NCBI GenBank assembly: GCA_009103225.1
Contig: RHPI01001037.1
Coordinates: 931,138 to 995,137 of the forward strand
Length of the DNA: 64,000 bases
From: Chlorokybus atmophyticus
Taxonomy: Eukaryota > Streptophyta > Chlorokybophyceae > Chlorokybales > Chlorokybaceae
Direction of reading: 5' to 3'
The position numbers were made by a program, and so were the translations under genes. Below the pieces are notes generated by a model. It did no database searches and was not told the DNA's origin. It saw only the letters and a list, made by a program, of their open reading frames with translations. Positions within the stretch are counted from its first letter, which is position 1. Every line of letters starts with the position of its first letter. Of the stretch, positions 24,813-39,470 are shown in pieces.

Positions 24813-27800
24813 TTATTGTCGGGGCATGATGTGCGCGGTGATCTCGTTGTCACTATTTACATCTAGCACGGCAACGAGCATGGCGCCGGACTCGGCATTG
24901 AACTGAAGAAGGGCGCTGCTGAGAGGATCCACAATCCTTCTCATCATCGCTTGGCGCAGAGGCCGCGCGCCACTTGCAGCGGTCACGCCCTCTTGTAGCA
25001 CCACTTGCATGAGCGCATCACTCACCTGCAAGGCAACACCAGTCAGTCAATTGGCAAACAGTCATATGGCATATGGCAAGTCCACAACGAGACACAACAA
25101 GTACAGCTTGCTATGAGACTGACCTGTATCTCAACCAGGTGTTCCATGGCCTGCGCTGAGACATCCGCGAGCATGTTAGCGGCGATGCTGTTGAGGTCTT
25201 CTGAGCTGAGCTTGCGGAAGACGACGATCTCGTCGATGCGGTTCACAAACTCGGGTCGGAAGGTTTCTCGCACCGACTCGATTACAGTTTCGCGCATGTT
25301 GCTCTGCTCGCTGCCAGCGCTGTCGTCGGTGTGCAAAAAGCCCATGCGCCTCTGGCGGCCGTCTGCAATTGCCTCTGCAGCGATGTTTGAGGTCATCACA
25401 ATCATCGTGTTCTTAAAGGACACTGTGCGGCCCTTTGAGTCTGTCAAGCGCCCATCCTCCAGCACCTGCATGCGCATGTGTTCAGTGGATGTAATCTGCA
25501 TTTGCAACAGCCAGCTGTAGTGACGCCGTTTACAAAGCTTCTGTGTGCTTACATGTGTGGGCGAGTGCGCGCTTGTGCATACATGTGCATATGTATATGC
25601 ATGCGCGTGTGCAGCACACAGCATACCTGCAACAGGATGTTGAAGACGTCGGGATGGGCTTTTTCTATTTCGTCCAGCAGCAACAAGGAGAAAGGCCGCT
25701 GGCGGATGGCTTCAGTGAGAGCGCCACCGTTCTCAAAGCCGACAAAGCCTGGAGCCGCGCCAATGAGCTTGCTCACGGTGAAACGCTCAGAATACTCGCT
25801 CATATCAAGGCGTATCATCGCACTCTCTGTCCCGAACAGGGAAGCGGCGAGCGCCTTCGTGAGCTCCGTCTTGCCAACACCGGACGGCCCGCAGAATAGC
25901 ATGGATGCAATGGGCCTGTTGGCATCTCGCAAGCCAGCTGCAGAGCGACGCATAGCGCGTGCAACAGTTGACACAGCATCCTCCTGGCCAATGACCCTCT
26001 TGCGCAAAATTTTGTCGAGGTCGAGATATCGCTTGCTATCGGAGTCAGTCAATCGTCCGACCGGGATGCCCGTCCACGCTTTGACAATGGCAGCTACGTG
26101 ATCCTCCGTCACGACGGGCTTGGCATCGCCGATGTAGTTGACATCCTGCGACGCGACAGCGAGCTTCTGGCGTAGCCACCGTTCCCTGTTGCTGAGCTCG
26201 CACGCAGCGCTGCGCATGCGCTCCCTGAACTCGCCGCTTGGCCCGACCACGTCACCGATGGCTGCATCTGCCATCTGGTCTGTCGTTGGAGAGCTGCCCA
26301 TGCCCTCCGTGCTCTTGAGCACATTCCACACCTGTTAGGCAACATGAGTGTTACGCAACAATCTCTTACAAGAAAGCCACTACAATGCTGCGCGAAATCA
26401 GACTCACAATGACAGCACCAATATTTGGGATACATAACATGTCAAGCGTGTGTTTAATGCGAGTAGTTTCACCTGTTTCTTCTGGTTTGTGACAACCATT
26501 AGCTGGTGCTGCAGTGCCATCTGCGTTCGCCCGCCCTCGCAAGCTGCCTTGAGCCGCTGTTCTTCCTTCATGTGCAGCATGCTGGCAGCTTCATCCAACA
26601 GATCAATCGCTTTGTCTGGCAGCTGCCTGTCTGGTATGTACCGGGCAGACAGTTTCGCGCATGCGTCGAGTGCTGCATCGCTGACTTGCAGGTGATGGTG
26701 CTGCTCGTACCGCGCGCGCAACCCTCGAAGGATTTGCATCGTGTCTTCTACACTGGGCTCCTCAACAAGCACCGGCTGCACAGCAGTTATCAGCAAAGAG
26801 CGCTATGGACACAGGATAGACATGTAGCTGGACAAGTGGTGGGTTAGCCAGGTAGTGCACCAAGTACATGCAGTCTACTGTTAGCAATGTGCTGGTAGCA
26901 TGAACACCATGGAGTTGTAAAGAGGACCAATAACGACAGTGCACCGCCCTCTCCCCCNNNNNNNNNNNNNNNNNNNNNNNNNNNNNNNNNNNNNNNNNNN
27001 NNNNNNNNNNNNNNNNNNNNNNNNNNNNNNNNNNNNNNNNNNNNNNNNNNNNNNNNNNNNNNNNNNNNNNNNNNNNNNNNNNNNNNNNNNNNNNNNNNNN
27101 NNNNNNNNNNNNNNNNNNNNNNNNNNNNNNNNNNNNNNNNNNNNNNNNNNNNNNNNNNNNNNNNNNNNNNNNNNNNNNNNNNNNNNNNNNNNNNNNNNNN
27201 NNNNNNNNNNNNNNNNNNNNNNNNNNNNNNNNNNNNNNNNNNNNNNNNNNNNNNNNNNNNNNNNNNNNNNNNNNNNNNNNNNNNNNNNNNNNNNNNNNNN
27301 NNNNNNNNNNNNNNNNNNNNNNNNNNNNNNNNNNNNNNNNNNNNNNNNNNNNNNNNNNNNNNNNNNNNNNNNNNNNNNNNNNNNNNNNNNNNNNNNNNNN
27401 NNNNNNNNNNNNNNNNNNNNNNNNNNNNNNNNNNNNNNNNNNNNNNNNNNNNNNNNNNNNNNNNNNNNNNNNNNNNNNNNNNNNNNNNNNNNNNNNNNNN
27501 NNNNNNNNNNNNNNNNNNNNNNNNNNNNNNNNNNNNNNNNNNNNNNNNNNNNNNNNNNNNNNNNNNNNNNNNNCCCCTTCTCGCAGCACGAGTTTAAGCA
27601 GATGCACTTGAGTGTAGGCGAGATGCACCAACACCAGTCATAGCGCATGCACTGGTGACACGTGCACAACAGTTTGAGACTGCCCACCTGGAAGCGCCTT
27701 GCCAGAGCCTTGTCACTCTCAATGTGCTGGCGATATTCGTCCAGTGTGGTGGCTCCAATGCACTGCACCTCGCCCCTAGCCAACGCTGGCTGCGCGATAA

Positions 27801-30800
27801 CATGTGTGTTAACACTACTCTAATACAGAGGAGCGGAATGATGTAAAGTTCCCAACACTCGAGTTGACTGCTTCGCTGGACTCACACTGCACTGGCACCT
27901 ACCTTGAGAATGTTGGCGACATCCATGCCACCGTTCATACTTCCGGCGCCCACAACAGTGTGAAGCTCGTCCATAAAAAGAATGGCCTCTCCTTCAAGTC
28001 CTATTAGCTCGTCAAGAAGGCCTTTGCAGCGAGCCTCCATCTCTCCACGATGCTGGCAATGCATGCATATATGTCAGTCCTGTCTTGTTGCAATTGATAA
28101 TCAAACACCACGCCTTTTCTCAATTGTTCCTGCAAACTTCACATAAATGAACAGAAAGAGCATGCATACCGCACTGCCTGCAAGCATTCCTGGTAGATCC
28201 AGCGCAAAGATCCGCTTGCCCTCAAGGAAGCTAGGAACCTGAACCAAGCAGAACATTACGACTCATAACAACGTGCTTATGCGCAGTCACATGCAAATGA
28301 CAGTGACAACCAACTGCCATACCTCCTCCGCGACAATTCGCTGCGCCAAGCCTTCCACAATGGCTGTCTTCCCTATTCCAGGTTGGCCCAGTATGACCTG
28401 CGAACCAACACTGCTGTCAGTTATCAGCACAGGGAAAGCATCCTACTTCAAGGACAAGCGTATGAGTCTGCGCGGGAGTGCATGGCGAGTCCGTGTTTAG
28501 GTGGGGGATGGAGAGGGACATGGAATTGGTTTCCATGACCGTCTTTGTGGCAAATGCAGAGGCCCCTTTGATCCCCCCCCCCCCTCCTTCTCTTGCAAGG
28601 GAGAGGGGGGACGAGAGGGGGGCGGGGGGACTCCATGCGTGTTCACTTGTGTGTATGATGTGCCATGGGGTGTACAATACCGCTATCTCACCGCATTGCT
28701 CTTGGATCTCCTTGCCAAGATCTGGATGATACGTGTGACTTCAATGTCCCTTCCAGTGACAGGGTCCAGTACCCCCTCGCGTGCAAGTGCAGTAAGGTCG
28801 ATGGCAAAGCGTTCAAGATACGGCGTGTGCAGGGGTCGCTTCGAACGGGCAGGTTTGTCTTCAGCACCTTCACTTGAAGTGGCAGGGTCGGCCTGTGTGG
28901 GTAGATCAGGGAGACCTTGTAGCCGGCGGGTAGCTGCATCGCGCAGCTGTGCATGTGACACGCCCAATCGTTCCAGAACCCTGTAATGTAGATTGCAAAC
29001 GTTGTCATGAGAGAAGGTGAATATGCTCAACACTTGTAAACTAGTGGTTATAGAAAGTGGTTATTTAAAAAATATTACTACACTGAAAGTTTCCCCGTCC
29101 AGGTGGGAAATAAGAGGGGGTGGAGGGGGTGGGGGGGAATGTACCTCAATGCTACACCGTAGTAGTCTGCTGCAAGCGAGATCACCAGATGTTCAATGGT
29201 GACCAGCTGTGGATCGTTATTAGCAGTGCGAACATCTGCAGCAGCTTGCTCACAGACGCGGCGGAATCCGTTGGAGAACAAGACCCTGCCCGGGATGGTG
29301 GCTTCACCCCTGGCCTCTGCCTCTTCCAATGCAGCAACAATGGTTCGCTCTCTGGCCTCCAGCACCAAAACGTCTTCGTAAAGCCGCTGCCTGGCAGACT
29401 GTGTTGCTCGCGTAGCGCTCGTGTGCAGGTGTGCTTTTGCCCTCTGCTTCTGATAACGCACCCCAGCCAGCTGCCTCAGGAGAGTTGGAACCTGAGGCCG
29501 TGCTTCATGAACTACATGCACCTCTGCATGCAACAACAACCATAGCTCAGTAGACTTCTGCTGTCTGTCAACTCAGCACACAGCGCTGACACTAAACATG
29601 CATCAGCTGGGAGGCTGCAATTGAACGAAGGCACCAGTGATGTGAAACTCACCTGCTTCTGCCTCCCTATGGACTGCCAAGCTTGTTGCTGGCGGCGACA
29701 GTGCAGATGATAGTGCGTTGCGGGCCTGTTCCAATGTGATAGGCGCGCCCAGGAATGCATGGCTTTCGCCCCTTGCTTGCTGCTCCTCAGCAACCAAGCC
29801 AAGCAGCAGGTGCCCTGTGTTCACTTGATTGTGTGACAACCTGCACAAAGAGCACACGATGAGCTGACATGGTGAGCAGCATATAAAAGATAAGCCGATC
29901 AGCACTGTGCAGCAGAGCGCCCAGTTGTAAGTGCAAGCTGTGGAGCCAACAGTATGTCTAGCTAGTAGTTGCACAATTTCACAATACACAGCACTCAGCG
30001 CCCTAGACATGCCTACATGGCAAATGCTGACGCGCATGCAGCACGTCAGTTCTGAAAGATGCCAGGCAAAGAAACGCTAGGATTGCGTGCAAACTGGAGG
30101 TACTGTCAAGAAAGTGCGCAGTGACTGTCATGTAACTCATCGACTGCGCACTTAGATCTGAATGTATAAACGTGATCAACAGTATGTTACTGCTATATTG
30201 GAGATGACACACACGACAGCATGCCACTCCAGCAACTTGACAACTTCAAAACAAGCAGGCAGTTGTCAAGCAAGGCCATGATGACTACGCGCCACTAGTA
30301 TGTGAATTGACGAGTATGAGTGATGGAATGTCCTCCGCATGCGAATTGACACCGCCAATGGCACAAATGGCTCGGAACCGTTGAAACCAATCTCACCGGC
30401 GTGCTCCGTTGACAGCAGAGCAGGGCCGTAGCCACGGGCAAGAAAACAGCGTTTCAAGCACACAATTGTGCTGGTGTTGAATTGTATGTGAATTGTGCAT
30501 CTGTTGAGTGACTAGGTGGGCAGTTCACCTTTGCGCTTCAAATTTGGCGAGCTCGATGACTCTTGTGGCACGCTCATCGAAGTTGTGCAGTGCGGAGCGA
30601 GTGACTAGGCTGCGTGTGGGAGGCGAGCTGCAAGGCAACGAAGCTGAATTACGCTTCTGTTGGGGTCGCAAGCCTTTCCAAGCTATTAACCGTCGCTGTC
30701 CGCAGCCAGAGCTAGCAATTGGCCTGCTGGCCACGGCAGCAGCTGCGGCAGCACCAGGAGGGGAGGCAGCATGGCAATTCGTGCCCCTTCTGCTGCCCAC

Positions 30801-30854
30801 ATGGGTCACAGACGCCAGGCCGCATACCCAGACATGTCCAAGGCTCACCGCCAT
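24813..30854 (-). CDS. ClpC/ClpD-type HSP100 AAA+ ATPase, probably plastid
   Basis: Class I Clp unfoldase with two AAA+ modules. In plastids these feed substrates to the Clp protease. Twelve exons: 30529-30854, 29653-29840, 29145-29523, 28692-28980, 28323-28397, 28170-28238, 27903-28052, 27688-27789, 26473-26775, 25627-26331, 25124-25465 and 24813-25025. All are in phase, for 1046 aa. The first 80 or so residues are Ala/Ser/Arg-rich, like a transit peptide. Two Clp-N repeats follow ([18 protein letters not shown] and [12 protein letters not shown]). Module 1 has GQPGIGKT and ILFMDELH. The middle domain is short, as in ClpC/ClpD and unlike ClpB. Module 2 has CGPSGVGKT and [17 protein letters not shown] charged stretch of 50 or more residues separates the N repeats. 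The N-run lies wholly inside an intron. The split between ClpC and ClpD needs a tree. Confidence 0.9.
26958..27573. other. Assembly gap (616 N)
   Basis: An unbroken run of N inside the Clp intron between exons 27688-27789 and 26473-26775. The flanks are C-rich, which suggests a hard-to-sequence repeat. The coding sequence on both sides joins in phase, so no exon appears to be lost. Confidence 0.95.
28570..28632. repeat. C-run and G-rich patch in Clp intron
   Basis: A run of about 14 pyrimidines, mostly C, is followed by several GGGG or longer runs within 60 bases. A second G-run cluster lies at 29113-29139 in the next Clp intron. Both could form quadruplex structures on the plus strand. Confidence 0.6.
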
Positions 30855-31026
30855 GCCCCCTCACCTCTAACCACACGCCGACGACGCTGACGACGACAAA
30901 CACCCCACCGCCGCTCTTCTCCCCGACAAGGCGGTGTTTGGCACTGCGGCTGCCGTCCGTATTGCCACGCCCGGGGTTTAACGCGGTGATGTTTAACTGG
31001 TGGCGGGAGAGCCTTATTAACTCCCC

Positions 31027-31323
31027 ATGCCACTGATATCGGAGATCTTGAACTGCTGGAGAGTTTCCTCTGCGGGGGCGAGCGTGCGCCTTGTCGACGA
31101 TACAGAGGAACTCTGGTTAGAGCTAACCGCTGTTACTCCGAACGCCGCCGTGTTGCGTGCGTGGAAAGTGCAAGGCGGACATCACCACATTGTTTTGCGC
31201 CACGCTTATGACCGCAATCCCGTGACGCGCAAGATCGTTTGTCCGGGCAAACTTGTGGAGAAGGCGCTCATCCTACCCGACAACCGGCATCAGTTGCCGG
31301 GCGCATGCGACAGTGTCCGGTAG
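31027..31323 (+). other. Unassigned open frame in a compositional island
   Basis: A 98-codon frame begins at ATG 31027. Its composition is coding-like, with mixed charged and hydrophobic residues and phrases such as DDTEELWLELTAV and GKLVEKALILPDN. It is followed by another open frame to 31560. I do not recognise the protein. It could be a relic of a mobile element or an unannotated exon, or chance in a GC-rich patch. Confidence 0.2.
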
Positions 31324-32473
31324 CACTTGTCGGCTGTCATCAAGTTGATTGATCACATTTCCGAGCGTAAGTCCGAGGGCGTGTGCCGTGTTCGACACCC
31401 ACTCCGCCGTGGCAATCATGCAGCGGGATTTGCTAGCAGAGGACGCTTTTTGCCGCCACTCCCCACTCGCGCGCGCGAACTGCCGTTGCGTGCGCACTCA
31501 GCTCGCGGAGTGATCCCCACCACCCCTTCCGTACCCCTCATTGCGACTGCTATTCAATAAAATGAGTTCCGTCATCTGTCGGTTGTAAAGTCATGTGCTG
31601 GCAATGTATCAATGCAGAACACTTAGGTGCCGCAAAACTGAAGCAACACTACCGGTGTGCTGCCGGCCGTTAATAGGGGTTTCAAGTCCTACCAACCACG
31701 TGGAATGCTGATACCAGGGATCCACCATCATTGGCGAGCACGACGGTGCTGACGTGCAAATATGTGCTAACGTTGCTCAACTTTAACGTGCCATTGTACA
31801 TGTGCTTCATCACTCTGAGTGTCCCATCACATGGGAAATAACGTTTTCAGGTGGTCGGGCAAGTAGGCCTAATGCGCGCCACTCAAGGCTTGGCGTGCAA
31901 TAGCTTTCACTAATTAACATGAGCGCACAGCCTACCCGCGAGCTGCTGTGATTGGCTCACAGCGCTTGGCCCCTCTGTCTGACTGTGCGATGTGATCGCC
32001 ACAATCGCAGTGTGTGACAGCATCACATGATGAGGGTCAGTATTTGAATTTGAGGATTGGGTGGCTGAAAGGGCAGATGTGCGCTGCACACCGCGAGCTA
32101 GTTCAAAGAGCGACCTGCCCAGACGAGGACCAAGGTGCCACGGTGGTCGCGCCACTGATGCCACGTAAATGTCACACTGTCATGGAGTCCAAAAGTGCGC
32201 GCGGATGTCGCACGACAATGTCAATCAGGGGATGGCTTTTAAAGCCGCTTTTCCAACTGTACATGTACATCCTAGACCGGAGGAGCCGAAGGTAACGCTT
32301 CAATCTGTAACGCAACAAATGCATGGTTGCCATGATATTCGTAACTTTGCGATAATTGCGGTTGAAGCTGTTCAATGCCTAATGCCTTGTGCTACCAATA
32401 CAGCTTAATTATTGTGCATTATGCAACCTTTGATCGTCATATGTCATGTCATTATTTTAGTCAAAGATGAAAG

Positions 32474-32525
32474 GCTACCCTTCAATTTAATCATTGCGTC
32501 CGCAATGATTAAATTGAAGGGTAGC
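32474..32525. repeat. Perfect 25-bp inverted repeat with 2-base loop
   Basis: Bases 32474-32498 are the exact reverse complement of 32501-32525, separated only by TC. The arms read GCTACCCTTCAATTTA and onward. No open frame crosses it. Confidence 0.95.
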
Positions 32526-33887
32526 GGGGGGGTCGCGCAAGACCACGTTGTTTGCATATTTACATTTTAACTGCAAGATATACACTTCTTACACTTATTA
32601 ATGTGTGGTTGTGTATTGCATAATGTTATGCTAATGTTATACATGGTGTGAGGCTTGTGTGGATGCTTTAAAGGGATAAACCTGAGAGAGCAAGTACGAC
32701 AATAGGCATATCCGATATTGCGTAGATGAATGTGTGGCGTTGTATTGCATGATAGTGTGGTATCGGTGGACACGAATGTGAGATTTATGTGGCTGCTTTG
32801 AGGGCTAGTAATGCCTAGAGAGCAAGCAAAGCCGGTTGGCAAATTTAACGTATTATGCACAGCAACGGCAATGCGTAATATACTACTGCGTGTATGATGT
32901 GAACCATGGGCACCCTTCATTACACTTGACGCTGCAAACGACGGAGGACGTACAATCGATTGTAAAGATAGCTGCGCGAAGCACACTCTGAGCGATAAGT
33001 GTGCTTCCAATCCAAGGCGACACAAAAAACAACAAACACACAAACCACAGGGAGGAATGATGTAATAAGGGTTTACAACAATTTACAATGTAACTTGGTA
33101 TGCGCACAACATACCTTAGCGTGGAAATCATTTCATCATCTACATAATTCCTTTCACACCACCATTGCGTCTAGCTTGAGTGGAAATTGCGTGATGCTAA
33201 TGTGGAAATTTGCTTGCACCTATACATTACCTTCCTCCCCTATCCACGCCAACAACATATGCGCACAATGCATGCTTGTCTTAGCCCGGTGGTCATGGTC
33301 ATAATTGTGGTCATGGTCATGTTCATGGTCATGTATGCGGTATATAGAGGTCAGTTGGTGTGATGTGATGTGTTGCGCATAATGCATGTGCAATACCCAC
33401 TTGCGTGTTGCTTAGTAAATGCACATAGCTCGACGCGCTATCCTCTCTCGATATTAACCCTCACTAGGAGAGAGAGAAAACCATGCAATTAATACAACAT
33501 ACAACTTATTAGGGGCCCTTCTATTTCCTGTATACACGCAATGACAGCAGGTGCGTAGCTCCTCTATCCATGCGAAGCATGGAAGCATGCTAGACTTCCT
33601 ATCTTGTTGTACACAATGTTTTGTAGCGACTTTCTGAGACTGTTACCACGCGCTGGTCGCCATGTTCTTGCATTTATCTCGCAACTACGGCAATAACAGC
33701 AGCGAGGCAGTTTGCAGACCAGACAGACTGCTTGCTGTCTGGTTTGCAGGTAACCACTCTTATGACCACACTGTCCACATATCATCTTGAAAGCTGCAGG
33801 CTCGTTACGAGCAAATGCCACATAGGTATGCAGCAAAGACTGGGAATAAGCAGTTGGGTGGGCCTTGCAACTTGTGCAGACGAGACC

Positions 33888-35846
<1,959 letters not shown>

Positions 35847-36390
35847 CCCCCCTCGCCTTGCCTTTAAGTCCCGCCTACCCTAACTGCGCTACACACCGTG
35901 TCTCACACTGACCCAAAAAGCACAAGAGAAACGCTCTCCTTTCTTGCCTCAATACAAACCCTCCATCCACAGTGTCCACCTTTACTAATTCTCATTTAGC
36001 GTTTCTCTTTCATATGCCTAACACCTGTTGCAGTCGCTCTCACGCAAGCGTTGCTTGACATGCGCAATGCATGGCCATGCCTAACCTACGGCGTCCCAGG
36101 CTCTCAATCAGCGGTAGCAGCTACCCACGACAACACACACTGTTAAGCCCACGCGCTTGCAACGCATAACACACAGCAGAAGCCCCTACTCAACGAAAGC
36201 TGCGGACGACAACACCTACGACGTCACCGCCGTCGCCGCCGCAAGCTAGGTTGGCCTGCCAGCCATCTCAGCTGGCAGATCTCCTAATGTGCAATGCATT
36301 GATTTGATGAGCAAAGCACAGCAGATTCTGCTAGCTTGCAAGTGTGGGTGTAGTTGCTGTGTTAGTGGGCGGCGGTGGCGGTGGCTGTAG
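35847..36390. promoter_or_regulatory. Divergent region between Hikeshi and SPP genes
   Basis: About 540 bases lie between two starts pointing away from each other, so it is a likely bidirectional promoter. It includes a CGCCGC-rich patch near 36220-36242. No specific site can be assigned. Confidence 0.4.
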
Positions 36391-39300
36391 ATGCAAGCGA
36401 GCCGTGCGGTTGGCTGCTTGCAGCTTGGACGGACGAGTGTTGAGGTGCGGGGCAGCTGCGCAGCGCTAGCTTCAAGCTGCGGGAGCAGGCTTGGAGTTCA
36501 AGGAAGGAGTGACAAGCAGCTGCTGCTAGAGGGGAGTGGGAAGCTTGCAGGCTGGGCATTGCGCCGGAGCACTGCTACTTTGACCAGTGTTAGAAGAGCT
36601 GGTCCTCACTTTGTGGTCTGTTGCGGAGCTGCTATGGCGACCAATGCGCCTGCTGCCTCCCAGGGGCCGTCCCTTGCCGACGCCTCCGCACCTGCTCCCA
36701 GGCTCCTGCTGGTGTCCGACCTGGACTCTACCATGGTACAAACCTGGTCATCCAACTGCATGTCGCTCAAACCGTTATTACAGTCAAACCTATGTATCGA
36801 TGCGCAAATACCGCAGCAGTGCACACATTGCATTGCCCCCAAGCATGCTCATGTTTCTGGGCGAGAGTCGTGCTGTGATGGTTGCTGTGTGAGGTGAAGT
36901 GTTAATCTTTTCTGTCAAGGTGGATCATGAGGACCCGGATCACACCTCCCTGCACCGCTTCAATGAGGTGTGGACGTCCCAATGCGCTCATGATTCGCTG
37001 CTGGTCTTCTCCACTGGCCGCTCCCCAACAATGTACCAAGAGCTGCGGGTGCGTTGATGACGTGTGTGCTAATGTGCATGCAAGTGTCGATACACACTTT
37101 TCTGAGTGCTGCACGCTGTGTGCATGATGTGTGTGCTGGCGCATTTACAGCTTGCATATGCTTTCTCTCTCAGGATGAGGCGCCGCTCATCACGCCGGAC
37201 ATCCGCGTGATGTCGGTTGGCACGGAGATCTTTATTGGCGCGGATGATAAGCCAGACGAGGGCTGGCTGAAGAAGCTCGACGAGGGCTGGGACAGGAAGG
37301 TTGTTGAGGAGGTCACAAAGGGTTTCTCTGAATTGAAGCTGCAGGTACGCAGTTACATGCTGCAATCCTGTTTTTCTGTTGTTATTCTGTTGACCGCAGT
37401 TCGGTGGTGCAGACGGTACATAACTTGGTGCTTTGCATGTGCCTGTCAACTATGCCAAGCACGCATACAAAATGTGTGTGGGTGTTTGCCAAACTGTTTG
37501 TGCACTAAGCAACACTATCAGATTAGCAGTTAGAGTGCGTAGTTTCTCATGTGGTTGTGACATGCATGTTGGTGTGACTGCAGAGAGAGAGTGAACAGCG
37601 GCCACACAAAGTGAGCTTCAACATCGATCCTGCAACCAGTGAGAAGGTGATTCCCATCCTGAAGGCCAAGCTTCTCGAGCGAGGGGTAATCTACACTCGA
37701 CATGCCGCATGTAAATGCATGAACGCAGCGAGTGCGACACGTCCATCCTGTAGCGTGTGAGTTCCAACTGGCTTGAGTTCCTGGGCCGTCCTTATGTAGG
37801 TGGAGGCGAAGTTGGTATACTCGGGCTCTTGGGATCTGGATGTGATGTCAAAGAATGCTGGAAAGGGCCAGGCTTTGTCGTACATTGTTGAAAAGCTGGC
37901 GGCGCAGCACCGCTCGCCAACCAGGGGTACGTCCATTGCACACGACGCTGATTTCAGTATGTATTCAACCAGTGTTGTAACACAAAAACAAATGAGACCT
38001 CCACTTCAGGCATTCTGGTGTGCGGGGATTCAGGCAATGACGCAGAGTTGTTTACCGTACCTCGTGTACATGGCTGCATGGTGAGCAAAACACAACTCCA
38101 CTATAGGTAGCTCGCGATACCCGTTGGCCGTATGTCATGGGTTCTGAGTCGCTGTCTTGCTGGTGGCAGGTCTCCAATGCCATGAAGGAGCTGAAGGAGT
38201 ACTGTGACGCCCATCCCGACATTACTGTGCACCGCGCAACTCAGCGGTGTGCTGGTGGCATTGTTGAGGCCATGGAATCTTTTGAGTTCATTCCTTTGCC
38301 ACTGCTTGTGGGAGCACCTCCATTGACGGTGAGAGCAGCGTGCAGCATGCAGGCACCGAACATGCACGCTTATTACTCCATATAGTGACAGACCTTCCCT
38401 GTACAGATGGGCTTGAGCTGCGCATCAGCTGGCAGCATGCATGCGTTGCTTGTGGATACATTCCGCTGGCTAACACAGGTACAGACGGCACATCTTAGTT
38501 TACCTAGTTTAAACCAGTCCTCTTGTGCTTATGGTTTGCTAATTCGCCTCGATGCCCCGAGTGCAGTGGTATAGGGGAGAGTCTGAGAACACAGATGACG
38601 AGTGGCAAAGGCTTGCGAAAATCTTTGTAAGTGGGCACTGGTTAGACTTTACCTGTCGTCGTGGCATACGAATGCAGAAGGTTGTGCCTCCTGTTGGAAC
38701 GTTCCCAAGCACCAATCTAACTTTAATGCTCTTGCTTGGACCAGGCTGCAGAGTTTAGCATTGTTGTGCCGTCTGGGCAAGTGTTGAGTCGGGAGCAGAT
38801 GCTCAGGCAGCTGCGTGGGCAACATGGGCGCGAGAGCAGCCACGGCAACCACTTCTATGCGTGGGTGGACCGCGTGCATCCCGTCGTCAGTGGCGCCAAC
38901 CTCCGCGTGGCAACCTTCACCGAATTGCATGAGGCCCACGGTTCAGGTGCGCAGCGAAAGTCGTGACCGCGCTGCTTCGTGTATGCATGCCTGTCTGCAG
39001 TATGCGTATATGTCTCTGCGTATGTCAGTGGTAGATGAGTCAGGTGCTGTTGTGCACCATACTCAAATAGCATGTATCTGCCTCACTCGTTCTCGGCTTG
39101 CTGTGGCTGAGTGGCTTCTTTCTCCTTTCTTTTCAGGCAAGCGGGTTGCCAAGCAGAATACACTGGTGTTCCGAGAAAAGGTAGTTGGCTTTTGATATGA
39201 AGGCACACACTGCTGCGATGAAGTCAATGCCTGTGCATGTGGGCGTGCGTGCATGCATGCATAGTCGTGCCTACCCTTGCTGTACGTGTGCAGTAATCGC

Positions 39301-39470
39301 AGTCGTCATCCAGGTGGCACCTCTCTAATTGCAGCAAAGATGTGCCTTGCGTGCCTGCATAGGCATGTTTGCAATCAGAAGCTCATTTGGATAATTGAGG
39401 ATGTGATTTGCAGGAGGGCTCGCCACATGGTCTGGAGTGGGTGCACCTGCATGAAACCAGGCTCGGGTGA
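36391..39470 (+). CDS. SPP: Sucrose-phosphate phosphatase
   Basis: Catalyses the last step of sucrose synthesis: sucrose 6-phosphate to sucrose plus phosphate. Twelve exons: 36391-36735, 36920-37048, 37174-37344, 37584-37685, 37800-37926, 38010-38080, 38170-38328, 38407-38478, 38567-38626, 38745-38946, 39137-39180 and 39414-39470. All are in phase, for 512 aa; the plant enzyme is about 420. HAD-family motifs are [14 protein letters not shown] (nucleophile Asp), [13 protein letters not shown], the Lys in EQRPHKVSF, and [10 protein letters not shown]. The plant-type C-terminal domain follows ([13 protein letters not shown] to GLEWVHLHE). Translation from the first ATG adds about 80 Ser/Arg-rich residues that resemble a transit peptide; ATG 36634 would give the ordinary cytosolic length. 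TGTAA lies about 50 bases past the stop. Confidence 0.94.

Larger units (their letters stand above)
30855..33887. other. 3-kb intergenic region between Clp and Hikeshi genes
   Basis: It begins with the Clp upstream region. A GC-rich island at 31020-31560 has open frames on both strands and few of the TGCATGC words common elsewhere. It is followed by AT-rich DNA with a perfect 25-bp inverted repeat (32474-32525), a (GGTCAT)n patch near 33290-33335 and a hairpin at 33713-33748. I recognise no protein. Confidence 0.45.

Noticed and set aside
24813-30854. Calling the HSP100 gene ClpB
   Set aside because: The middle domain between the two ATPase modules is short, and ClpB needs a long coiled-coil insertion there.
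33713-33748. Hairpin CCAGACAG...CTGTCTGG as an RNA gene
   Set aside because: Short stem with a wobble pair and no other support; kept only as a note in the intergenic entry.
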